DNA of 64,000 nt from Diorhabda sublineata (taxonomy: Eukaryota; Arthropoda; Insecta; Coleoptera; Chrysomelidae), in NCBI RefSeq assembly GCF_026230105.1, contig NC_079474.1:7388187-7452186 (forward strand), in the 5' to 3' direction. Shown here one piece after another: positions 1-11,600 of this stretch. Position 1 is the stretch's first letter. Each line of letters starts with the position of its first letter. Under the pieces are notes generated by a model. The model saw only the letters and a program-made list of their open reading frames with translations, did no database searches and was not told the origin of the DNA. The position numbers and the translations under genes were made by a program.

Positions 1-704
1 TTTTCCAGATGCCAGGTTGGGAGTTCAACAACACCCAAAGGATACAACTGGTGCACCACAACAAACCAAAAATACAAATCCAACATCTGGGAATCCAGTT
101 AAGTTGCAACCAAAAAAATAAAATGAGGAAGGAAATGGGAAAACAAAAGGAAATTACTAAAGAAGGAACGAGTAGGTAGAACAGATTTAAATAAAAAGGA
201 ACTTATGCTCTATTCTATTCGTTTTGTTTTTCAAATGAATAGAAAATACGAATTTACACGGAAACTATTATCCAAAATCTGGTCAAAACAAAAGAAAATT
301 AATGAAGATGGCTGGAAATCTGTGATCACTGTGAGAAATAAAAAGTTATTTAAAAAACTCACCAGTGAATAGAAAGGATAATATCACCACAAGTTACTAG
401 ATTTAATTTCTTCAAAATCTCGAATGTTAAAATTAAAATAGAAAAGACTACTGAGCCACAATACGTGAACAAAAGAATATTCAAAATATTTGAAAAAAAA
501 AACCTAACAACTATAAAATGATTTATCGTTTCTGACCTTTTAAAACCCCGTTTTTTGTCCTAATCGTTGTTTGTGTGAAATTTTAACGTAGTTGGAAAAA
601 ATCCTGAGAGATACGACATACATCTGTGAATAGTATGATAACGTTAAAATTTTTCTGTTATCACTGAAACCTTTTTTCATTATTCTATGCATTTTAATCA
701 TATC
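1..704. other. AT-rich stretch without recognised features
   Basis: I see no convincing exon or transposon here. The first 180 bases contain several Pro/Gln-like codons, but no usable splice sites or frame could be defended. Confidence 0.4.
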
Positions 705-707
705 TTA

Positions 708-1050
708 GGCTTGTTTCACACTTACCCGACTGTCGTCTAAACGATGTCGTGTACACGACACTAGGGACGAAGATTATACGAGAAACTACTCACTTGACTG
801 ACAAATGTCGGTGTCGGTTAAACGACACCCGACTGTCGTGCTATTGGTGAGGGAAAGCCGACACCTCCTCTTCAAACGCCTGTACAGGATCATTAATGCT
901 AGTAGCTTATTTTGATCCATCACTCAACGCGAACCTGTGCCGAATGAAGGTATGATGTCGGTTCCTCGACAGTCGGTTAAATGTGTCAGCGTCGGCCATA
1001 AGTCGGTTGGATGTCGTTAAAACGACAGTCGGGCAAGTGTGAAACAAGCC
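708..1050. mobile_element. PIF/Harbinger-like MITE, 343 bp
   Basis: Terminal inverted repeats begin GGCTTGTTTCACACTT and continue through CCCGACTGTCGT with few mismatches over about 37 bp. The element is flanked by TTA on both sides (705-707 and 1051-1053), the 3-bp duplication of the Harbinger group. The interior is rich in repeated GTCGG/CCGAC and AACGACA motifs and has no coding capacity. Confidence 0.8.
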
Positions 1051-1544
1051 TTACTAAGCGGACTTAAACATTGTCGGTATCGTAAAGCGCTTACTAACTT
1101 TTTATTTGAAATTTCTGTTACAAATTCTACTTGGTTGTTCACATAAAGTAAATATATTTCAAATTTTTCGGTTTCTATGTAATGGATCTTTGATAAATAG
1201 GATGGAATTCCAGTAATATCAACTCTCTGTAGAGCAAGTAGTGTCGGATTAAGTCAGCGCGAGGCCTGTAAGAAATTTGGCCAAAAGGCCCTTGGTTTGC
1301 TTCAGGTTCTTAAGTTTAGAGTGATGGATCTGTATGCGTGTAATGATACTATTTTTTAAAATAAACTCCCTATATTTTTCCCAACTTTTACAAATCAATC
1401 TTCAACATCAATGACACTCTCACTTAAAAAATCTAGTAAACTTTGAGCGAATTGCTCAGCAGAATGATCTTCCATATATAAGAATTTGTATGCGTATTCT
1501 GACCAAACAAGACAGTGTCCTGTCTGATCCTGCATGATGGCCAC

Positions 1545-2005
1545 TGGAGGAACATGCTATAAACTTGTAGCAACTCAAGTCGAAAATCAGCCGAGTTCAC
1601 ATATTTTTCCTACAAGCCTTTAGCTGTATGAGTTCTTTTGTGAAGAAGCCATGCGTTTTTCATCCTTAAGCCCAATAAATGATAAAACATTCGAACCTGC
1701 CACCTATTAATATGAATCTAAATTTTGTAGCATCCTCTAATAGTATCAATAAGATATACGTCTCCCATGTGGCGATTATATTCTCCAACAATATTTAGCC
1801 GGTGATTTATTATGTACTGCTGGGTCTTCTTGCCATACCTCATCAGCAGTGTTTTCGGCATTTCTCCGAAAGAACTAAATGCTAAATTTTCTACTTTTTC
1901 ATCTCTCCAAGCTACATCCACATCGTTGACATCAGCAACATATTCAACAGAATAGTATCTGTGTTTATTTTTGTGGAAATTTCTTTGTTTGTAGGTAATC
2001 AGCAA
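1545..2005 (-). pseudogene. piggyBac-like transposase fragment
   Basis: The ORF at 2005-1718 contains KKTQQYIINHRLNIVGEYN and HMGDVYLIDTI, matching the conserved V-x-x-YN-x-HMGGVD-x-x-D motif of piggyBac transposases. After a stop and frame disruption the match continues as FYHLLGLRMKNAWLLHKRT to DFRLEL, the next conserved segment. It is truncated at both ends and dead. Confidence 0.75.
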
Positions 2006-2360
2006 TCTCTAATTTTGTTTCGGCGTAGTGCAGTGGTAGGTGGGGGCTAGGACTCGTATGGGGAGAATGTCCAATTCAATTTGAATTAAGGCAATGGAGA
2101 GCAAATGACTGCAAATGAAAGTTTGAGCTCCAAATTTGTATCTGATATTTGGGGCCCTGAGGGGACACATTTCAATAATTTTAAAATCAACGACATTGAA
2201 ACAATTAGCTCGAAACTAACAACTTGCTATTTGTAAAAAATACTATTAAATGCTTAGCTTCGTAAACATTAGTCGTTCTTTGCCACTAGAAGACCGTTGA
2301 GAAGTGATTGCTGAGTTTAAACGAAGCGAAATGAACACAGAACAACGTGTTGACTAAGTT

Positions 2361-3220
2361 GGAATTTCTGAAACCGTTGATGATAATCATACTGAACACA
2401 CTGTTTACACTACTTCTTCTTACGATGCCGTTTTCCTAAGGAGGTTGGCGATCTAAATGGCTATTGTTGCTCGAGAAACCGCAGCTCAACGTCTGCCCGA
2501 GCCATCTGCTAACCGACCGTTTTCCTTCGATCTTCTCTTCTATTATCACGCGAAGAATCTCATATCGCTCGTCTCTCATTATATGTCCTAGGTACTGCAA
2601 CTTTCTCTCCTCAATTGCCATGAGAAGTTCTTTATGTTTACCCATTTGCTATAGGACCTCTATGTTTGTCTTATTTTCCGTCTAAGATATCCGCAGGATT
2701 CGCCTTTAGGCGTACATTTCGAACGCATCAATTTTCTTCTCTGTTGTCGCATCTATGGCCCAACTTTCGCATCCGTACAGAAAAACAGGAAATATGTAAC
2801 AGCGAATCATTCTGGTCCGGAGTTCCAGGCTGAGGTTGCGGTTTGCCAGAAGTTTCCTTATGTTGTTCAGAGTTTTCCGCGCTTGCTCAATTTTTGATCT
2901 GATTTCGAGTTTTGGGTCGCATTGCTGGTTGACGAGCGTGCCCAGGTATCTTAGAGGTGACCCTTGTTCAACGATCTCTCCATGGAGTCTTCGGGTGACG
3001 ATTCTTTGTATTTTTGTGAATACCAATAGTTTGGTCTTGGACGTATTCATATAAAGTTTACACTACCACTACATTAAAAAGGTAAACTGTTTATCTTTAG
3101 TCTTTGAAGACGATAACTTGGTTATCGAAACGCGCGTCAGGCAGTGTAATTGTGAGTGTTGGTGTAGTGGTGGTGTAAACAGTGTATTCAATTCAGTTTA
3201 AGCAGTGTGTTCAGTATAAA
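2361..3220. mobile_element. Foldback (snapback) MITE copy, split by a LINE insertion
   Basis: The left part (2361-2413) matches the family start TTGGAATTTCTG through ACACTGTTTACACTAC. The right part (3056-3220) carries GACGATAACTTGGTTATCG, AACGCGCGTC and TTGTGAGTGTTGGTGTAGTG. The two parts are one element separated by the LINE at 2414-3055. Confidence 0.75.
2414..3055 (-). mobile_element. 5'-truncated non-LTR retrotransposon with 11-bp target duplication
   Basis: Minus-strand reading gives a reverse-transcriptase C-terminal region: KTKLLVFTK, SPLRYLGTLVN, RMIRCYIFPVFLYGCESWA, then LQYLGHIMRDERYE. These are typical of the RT end and tail of insect LINEs. The direct repeat GTTTACACTAC flanks it at 2403-2413 and 3056-3066, and an AAGAAGAA-type tail lies at the 2414 end. 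Stops and frameshifts make it dead. Confidence 0.8.
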
Positions 3221-3249
3221 AGAACGTGTTGAACATATCGTGAATTAAT

Positions 3250-3850
3250 ATTTGAATAAACGAAAGCTTTGTTCGAAATGGGTGCCGTGCGAGCTCACAT
3301 TCGAGCAAAAAGAACAATGAATTGAGTTTCTGAGTAGTTTTTGGAGCTGCTCAATCGCACTAAACCCGAATTTGTGCGTCGATATGTGACAATGAGTGAA
3401 ACATGGCTCTACCGACGTAAAAGTCGGCTTTCAAAGTTATGGAATCAATGTTTTGGAATCCACTTGTTGTATCTAATATTCAACGACCAAATTCAAAAGG
3501 AAAAACCATGAACAGGGAATATTACGTAACATTATTGGAACGTTTGACTGACGAAATCGCAGAAAAACGGCTATATTTGGACAAAAAGAAAGTGGTGTCC
3601 CATCAAGAGAATGCAACTTGTCTCAAATAAATGAAAATTATGGCAAAACTGCATGATTATGTTTCGAATTGCTTCCGCATCCGTCACCTTCTCCAAATCC
3701 GGCCCTCAGCGACTTTTTGCTGTTCTTAGAACTCAAGAGGATGCTCACTGGACAGGAAATTTGCGCTAATGAAGAAATTATATTAGAAATTGAAACCTAT
3801 TGTGAAGCTAAAGACAAAACACTTTATGACCGCTTCAATCGTTGAAATAT
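3250..3850 (+). pseudogene. mariner transposase remnant
   Basis: A broken plus-strand reading shows the mariner order: an N-terminal part near FLSSFWSC, a middle ORF ending KKVVSHQENA, then LPHPSPSPNPALSDFLLF and LKRMLTGQEICANEE. This resembles the YSPDLAPSDFFLF catalytic region and C-terminus. There are multiple stops and frameshifts. Confidence 0.65.
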
Positions 3851-3869
3851 ATTGAATAATAAAATCAAA

Positions 3870-5600
3870 TTCTTTATAAAAAAAAGGTTTTTCTATGCTG
3901 GCTTATGAACTTTACAACCTACCTCTCTCTGTCCATGATTTCCAAAACGTCATTTGCCAAAATGTCTGCTTGAATAGATAGCAGAATAAGGTCCAAAGTC
4001 GGGATTAAGATTTTTTTTGATAACAAGCGTAAACTTTACGTGTTAATCTGAATTTCGGTTACTTATCCAGCTCAATTTTTAGACAACTTTAATAGAAATA
4101 TTTCGGCTTGATTTAATATCAAACATCCGCAGAATTATTATATCGAGAAAGGTATAATCCATACAATAGTATTACGAACAAGCTCACGAAATTAGTCCTT
4201 AGTCCGGTCCTGTCCAGCTACAATGGAATTTCGAAATTCGGCGAATTCGCTCGGCATCTTTCACATTTTTATAAATGGCGGAAGCGCATTTGAAATGTTT
4301 ATTATAGCGGGTTATAGTAAATCAAAACAAAATAATTGTTTTGTCACTATAGTTTAAAAAACATTTTCAGTAATTTTTTATTCATCCAAAAACACTAATA
4401 ATTTTTCATTATAATAATTCATTTTTAAACATATTAAGTACAACTATAAAAATTTTTTTTTCGAAATTTTGGGCCCTATAACTTCTCAGGAAAGCAACTT
4501 GCCACAAAGATAAATTGGCCCCAATCATCATATTCTGGGCTCCCTTATATGCCACTGATCTGTGTCGGTTCTCAGGGACACTCTTTATATAAAACCAGGT
4601 GCTGTTCCTGTCTTAGATTTTTGTTTATATTTAGAAAAGTATATAAATTAAATGAAAATTTAATCCACTTTTAGCTAATACTATTACAAAGGTTTCTATA
4701 AAATTATTTCTGTGCATTTCTCGAATTTCCGATACCTATATAAATTTGCTATAACTTGATTAAGACCACATTCCCAGCTTGAATAAATATTCGGTATAAT
4801 GATTATAGAAAATCAACCTTATCTACTTGGAGCATAGTATTGGTAGTAATATATTGATTAGATTGAATTAAAATTTCAATCTTACGAATTATTCCAAATA
4901 AGAAAGAATATTTTTCAAGTATAATAATATACTAGTACATTTACCGTCAATAGCACTAACAATGAATAAACAAATTTGGCTCTACATTAAAAAGGCGTTA
5001 ATTCTACGTGTAATTTGTTCCATAAAAATGTCGCACAAAGATCAAAACATGTAAATATTTGTTTAAATGAATTTAATTTGTCTCCAGATGAACCTGTATA
5101 AAACGAGTTCAAATTCCATATTAGAACAAGTAATACAATTTGAAGACATGAGATAAAAACAAATCAAAATGGAAATATAATAATCCGAAACTTATTTTGA
5201 GAACCACAAGCAAATTTATGTCTTCCTATTAACAAAAATAACAAAGTAAACTTTCATCTGTTACTAATTAATAAGAATAAACTTATTTATTCTATTTCTG
5301 CCTGACGACTATTCTGTTCAATAGTTGGCTCTAGTAGCTTTCCTCGCTTAACTTTTGAGCTATTATCTCCAAGTATAGAAAATTCTATGTATTTGTAATA
5401 CCAAGGAGCTTTGAAATGTTCTCAAAGAAAGTTGGCAAAAACTATTATTTTATTTTGGTAACCCTGCATTGTACTCAGATTGACAGTTGACGGTTGACGG
5501 GCCGAAATTGTCAAACAGTCCATTTCAGTTATGTCAGAAACTAAATATTTTTTGTTTTTTATTTAACAAAAGATTTCAGGTCATTCAAATATTCTTCCAT
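3870..5600. other. Upstream intergenic region of hep
   Basis: AT-rich, with no convincing ORF or repeat. The bases just before the hep start (about 5460-5610) are less AT-rich and contain TTGACAGTTGACGGTTGACG, and probably hold the 5' UTR or promoter; no TATA box or initiator could be singled out. Confidence 0.35.
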
Positions 5601-5613
5601 TGAATACTAGGAC

Positions 5614-8600
5614 ATGTCTGAAGCGACTTCTAAAAAAATAGATGAATTACTTTACCGAATTAAAAACGAAGGAAGTCCCTCTAATTTAGGTATGAGTCGC
5701 TCTGGTACCGGGGGCCTACCCACTAGTCGGAGAGGTTTATCTCGTAAGTAATTGGATGAAAACTGAAATTAAAAATCAATTAATTCCACAATTAACCTAC
5801 TTTGGTAAAAATATTGAACATCTTAGAATATGCATATTTAATTTCTATAAATTAGTTAATAAAGAATTACCAGAGGTTATAAAATCACAAAAGTGAAGGT
5901 TTTTACTGCAAATAAAATTTATGCAAGTACTTTAGGGTTTATAATCAATTGGTAACTGTTTCTTCAATGTTATCAGCTAGGCTCAATTTCAATCTAGTAG
6001 AAGATATTTTCACATATCTGGCGATAACACTGTTATTAATGACAGTTTTTGTTCTTTTCTATAATTTATAATCATTACAAATCAGTCCTAAATCAAGCAT
6101 ATATTATATAATTAAATATACATTTCATCAATATAATTGAATTTCAGGTTCATTTATAGAGACTAGGTACTTGTCCCTGCTATTGATGCATCTTGATTGA
6201 ATTCTGTCTATGGTATTTTCCTCTATTATATAGTAGTTAAAATCACTTTTGTTAGCTCTGTATTTGAATATCAAGTTTACTTTTCTTTGTGTATTTAGCT
6301 ATAATATTAATAGTAATTTGAATTTTAGTGGGACTAAATAGCAACAATGGAAGCCCTGTTATGACTAGACCAAGAAATCTGAATTTTAGTACTCGACAAA
6401 ATGATGATTTAGAAACAGAAAAAAAACTCAAAGAAATAATGCAAATTAGTGGTGATTTAACAATAGATGGAGAATTGTACAAAACTGATATAAAGGATAT
6501 GGAACATATAGAAGAATTGGGAAATGGTACATGTGGTCATGTAGTAAAAATGAGGCATAAACCTAGTAGAAGTATTATAGCAGTTAAGGTAAGGTCTTTG
6601 TGTGTCTATTTCACAATGTGGCTTCTAACATTTCAAATATTTCATTGAAGTATGGAAAAAAGAATGAATAAAAGACAAACTTCCCTTTTGCCCTTCTTTT
6701 AAAAATAAATTAAAAGAATATCTTACATTTTGCTTTTTTCACTACTCTCTTCTCTCTCTTGGTATTTATTTCGAAATTCTCTGTCTGACACTTCCTTACA
6801 TTATGTTATTCTAATTTCTCGACAAAACTTTAATAAACAAATGCTTCCCAATAGTTTTCTATTAAATTTGATTTTAGCTGAATTTTTGACCTAAATTTTG
6901 GGTGCTATGAAACGTACTTCTTATCAATGTTCTCCATACTTTGCTCTTCTTATTACTTTCAGACTAACATACTTTTTTTCATTTCTATTTGTATTTATTT
7001 TATTATAGTTTTTGTTTACTTGATGATAATGCTTTGAGCACAAATTGAAAAATATAAACAGTTGATGTGAAACAAGTCAAACTAATCAAACCATGCAATT
7101 ATGTGTGAGTTGTTTTGAAATTTCAGGGAAATTTTGTTTTTTAATCAAACAAAAGTAAAAAAAATCATTCCTAACTATAGAAATGATTCATATCTTAATT
7201 AAAGACTTAAAATCATTGCAAATTATATATTACAAATATAATATATTGAAGGTGCTTACTACAAATTATGTAAATTTCACTCATTTAGGATAGAAATCAT
7301 GTTTTTGTTTAATGTATTCTATTAAAAAATGATGTGTACATAAATATTTTGTTTTCAGCAAATGAGACGGTCTGGTAATAGTGATGAAAATAAGAGGATT
7401 ATAATGGACATAGAAGTAGTCTTAAAGTCACATGACTGTAAATATATAGTTCAATGTTTAGGATGTTTCATAACAGATTCTGAAGTCTGGATCTGTATGG
7501 AACTCATGGATACTTGCTTTGATAAATTGTTAAAGAGGTTTAAAGAACCAATTCCAGAAGAAGTATTAGGAAAAGTAACAGTTGCTGTAAGTATTTCCAA
7601 CTCATTTTTTCTTACTAAAAATTCTCAAATTTTTTTCCATAAATAGTAAATATATCTTTATAACAGAGCTGTGCAGTACCTGAGTACTTAAAGTACTCAG
7701 TATCGTACTTATGGGTACTGAAGTACTCAGGCGCGACGTCGACACTCTAGACAAGAAGTCTCAGCAATTTTTAGCTTGTCTCTTGAACTCACTTGTCTTA
7801 TCTCCTATTTTGTTTGGAAAGTGCATTCGTGATCATTGATCACTCGTCAGATAACAGATTCCAATAAAATTATTTGAAACCTAAATTTAAAATTATAAAA
7901 TGTAAATATCCAAGTCATACCTTATTTAGTTCTTCATTATTCAGCGATATTAGTTTTTGCCACTGAAGTTACCATTATATTTTGACTATTCTATACTTTT
8001 GACTTTCTAATTTTTAACATTTTGTAATTTCAAATTTAGCTTTTAAGTAATTTCATTGAAATCTGTCAGATGATTATTTTTGGAAAGAAAAAAAATAATC
8101 TATACTCTTTTAGCCCGATAGGTGTATTAATTTTACTATTTACCTTATTTTCTATAAAAAGTTTCCAGTCTTTTCTACCTTGTGCCAAATTTTTCTCATC
8201 GACCTATCACCTTCCCTTATTTTTCAAGATTCTTCCTAGCGTGTTATCCCATGCTGCTTGTGGTCTTCCTTTTTCATCACATTTTACTTTCCCAAGTTTT
8301 TATAATTGGCACTGTGTGATCCATTTTTTCTAGGTGACCCCACCATTCTAGTTGTCTCCTTTCTATGTATTGTTGTATTGGTTCAACTTTTAAATCTTCT
8401 CTTAGATAAGTTTCTAAGTCTATTATTTCTAGTTACTCCTTTCAATATTCTAAGATATTTCATCTCTGCTACTCTTGTCTTTCTTTGCCAATGTCCAGTG
8501 AAAATTGGCCTGTAAACTCCTTTGAAGACTTTCATTACAGTTTTCTTTTTTGTTGATGAGTCCCATACTTAATGCGTAGTATATTTTATTCACCTCCTCT

Positions 8601-11600
8601 ATTATATTGCTTAAATCTAAATACTGTCTTCCTATTTCTTCCAACATAATTTCTAGGTATTGGAAGCTATTTACATGTTCTATTAGTTAACCCTGACTAA
8701 ATTTTTTTCCTTCAAGTTTGCCACTATCATAACTTTGGTTTTCTTTTTGTTCATTTTCATTCCGTTTTCTGACAATGTTTGGTTCCAGTTGTTTAAAGAA
8801 ATATAATAAATCGAAACTTTCTTTAGTCTGTATCCGGTTTTGTGAATTAGTTTCTTGTCTCTTAACAGATTTAGAGGCGAGTCTCTGTATCATCATATAT
8901 TAAAATTAAAATGTAAAGACCTAAACGGGGACGGACGGGGTAACATTGGATGGGTGGTTAGTGTTATTCTCGCTTAATTATATATACCATTACCAGTTAC
9001 TTATTATAATTTCTTCTTATCGTGCTCACCTGTCTTTTAGTCTCTAATTAGAATTATTTTAAATAAGTACTAATACTCGTTCCTTATTTTTTCATGAGTA
9101 CTCTCAAAAATTTGTTCGAGTACTTTTCATGGAAGTACTCTTACTCGAATACTCTTGAGTACTCATTATGAAGTACTCTTGATTACTTTAGCACAGTACT
9201 TTGCCCAGCTCTGCTTTATAAAGCGATAGTAGGAGATTGTTTTTATATTTTTTTTTATTTCAAAATTGAATAAAATATATTAAATTGAGCTATTTGTATA
9301 TTTTAGACTGTGGAAGCTTTATCGTATTTGAAAGACAAACACGATGTTATGCATAGAGATGTAAAACCGTCAAATATTTTATTAGATACGAAAGGTAACG
9401 TAAAACTCTGTGATTTTGGTATCAGTGGAAGGCTAGTAGATTCCATGGCAAAAACAAGAAGTGCCGGATGTGCGGCATATATGGCTGTAAGTATGTAAAA
9501 TATACAACTTGTTCTAATTAAAATTTCAATATAAATGCAAATAAATGTTTATATATATAAAAAAATAAGACATTGTATATAGGGTTATTTTGAAAGGGCT
9601 TTCATCTGTTCTATTATGATCTCAATGTCAGGATTAGCGAAAAAATTCCCTTTTAGCACATTTTTTATTTACGGAAAATCCTATAGAGATGAATCTGGCG
9701 AATAAGTCGGATTTGGACAAACTAATCTCAGCAGCTGAAAATTATTTAAGGTCAAATAATTGAACGGTCTTAGCCCACTTTCTGGTCTATTTCATTGTTT
9801 TCAGTACCCTTCTCAAATGGTCAATAGCCAGTTTGTAGATTGTTTGGGAAGTCATATTGGCTTTTCAGTCGCTTTTCAAACTTAAAAAGATATTTTGTGC
9901 ATAATTCATTGTTCTGCATTCAAAATATCCCATAGGGGACCATTAGGGTGGACCAAAAAAGCTTTTTTTTTAGCTACTACGAAAATATCATTCAAGATAA
10001 AGAAAAAAAATTCTAGTAAAGTTTGAGCTCTTAATATCAATGTTTGGAGGTGTCATATTGTGATTTTTAATTTCCCATTTAAATTACATGAGAAATTTTT
10101 GTTTTTTGGAATTTTAATGTATTTGGACATTTTTGAAGTAGTTAAAAAAACCATCCATAAATTATGTCACACGAATTTTATGACGTTTGAAACCCTTCCG
10201 CGACTTTGTCGTATGTTGTCACATTTTTATAATCTCCCCCTCCTGATGTGAGGTCACACATTTTTTAAATTTGTACGTGCATTTAAAAATAATAATTTTC
10301 ATTTTTTACATATACTTTTATTAAATAATATAATCAAATCTACATCCAATTATTCAGATAACCAAAAACACAAACTAGTTAAAAACATTAAACGACTAAT
10401 TTAATTAGTAGTGGACATGGGACTTCATAAAACTCCCCCCCCCTGGCTTTTAGTACACATTGTCATATTTCAGTGATAACTTACCTTGCCATTAACATGT
10501 GATGTAATATGTGGATGACCCCTAGGAGGTTATTTTTGTCCCATTTCTCAAGGTGTTAGCACTACTTACCTACCACTAGCTTAATGTAATTTCTGGACAT
10601 ATCGAGAAGTTCCTCAGATTTCTTAGTTGATGAGGTTATGAATGTTTCGGATAGTCTTAGGTCTGGAGTGTTTCTTCAGTAAAACCCGAAAATCCTTTAG
10701 CTATCCATTCATTTTGTTGTAACATCTGATGAGGTCGCAGAGGGCTCTAATTCAAAAAATAAAGTCGTTTCCCAAATTACACGATTACCTTAACTAGGAA
10801 ATAATTTCTATTTTATGTCTGCTTTTGCACATGTGAAAACCAATTTTTATAGGATCAGTGACGCCAACTGATGAACCGATGTTAAAGTTGAAATTTTGTT
10901 TGTAAGAATTTAATTTTTTTTCACAGCCTGAACGAATCGAGCCACCCGATCCTAAAAATCCCGATTATGATGTTAGAGCAGATGTTTGGTCCCTCGGCAT
11001 TACCCTCGTAGAAATGGCGACGGGAGTGTTCCCGTATCAAGATTGCAAGACTGATTTTGAAATGCTTAGCAAAGTAATAGGACAGGCACCGCCAAGTCTA
11101 CCGACTGATAAAGAATTTTCTCCTGAATTTAGAGACTTTGTAGCTTGTTGGTATGTTTTAATATTAATTTAGATATAATATGCCAATGGTTTCTTGAAAA
11201 ATAAATTAAACGATGAGACTTTAAGGTTATTTAGCTATATTCTTTTATCTATATAATGGATTACATTATAAAATCATTGAACTAATACAAATTTCATTAT
11301 AATTTTCAAAGTATAATTAGATATTTTTATTTATATAGCGTTTATATACTAAAACAAAACTAATAGACATAGTCATTATTTCAAAGGACCAAATGTTAAA
11401 TTAATGATATTTTCAATATATATTTTAATTTTTTATTCTCAGCTCTTGTTATATTGAACACTAGGGCATTATTCCACAATCCACAAAAACAATCAGCGAC
11501 TCAATCTAATCTGATTTGTGAGATGTTAGCAAAATTCTTAACAACCTCTGTGGTCCTTTAATATCATAACAGTATTCTTCAGAAAATCTACAATGTTCAT

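Noticed and set aside
2030..2060. TAGTGCAGTGGTAGGTGGGG as a tRNA or tRNA-derived SINE promoter
   Set aside because: Resembles an A box only loosely; no B box at the right distance and no cloverleaf.
10720..10760. CTGATGAGGTCGCAG as a hammerhead ribozyme core, prompted by Penelope-like remnants
   Set aside because: The required GAAA strand and stems are not present in a compatible arrangement.
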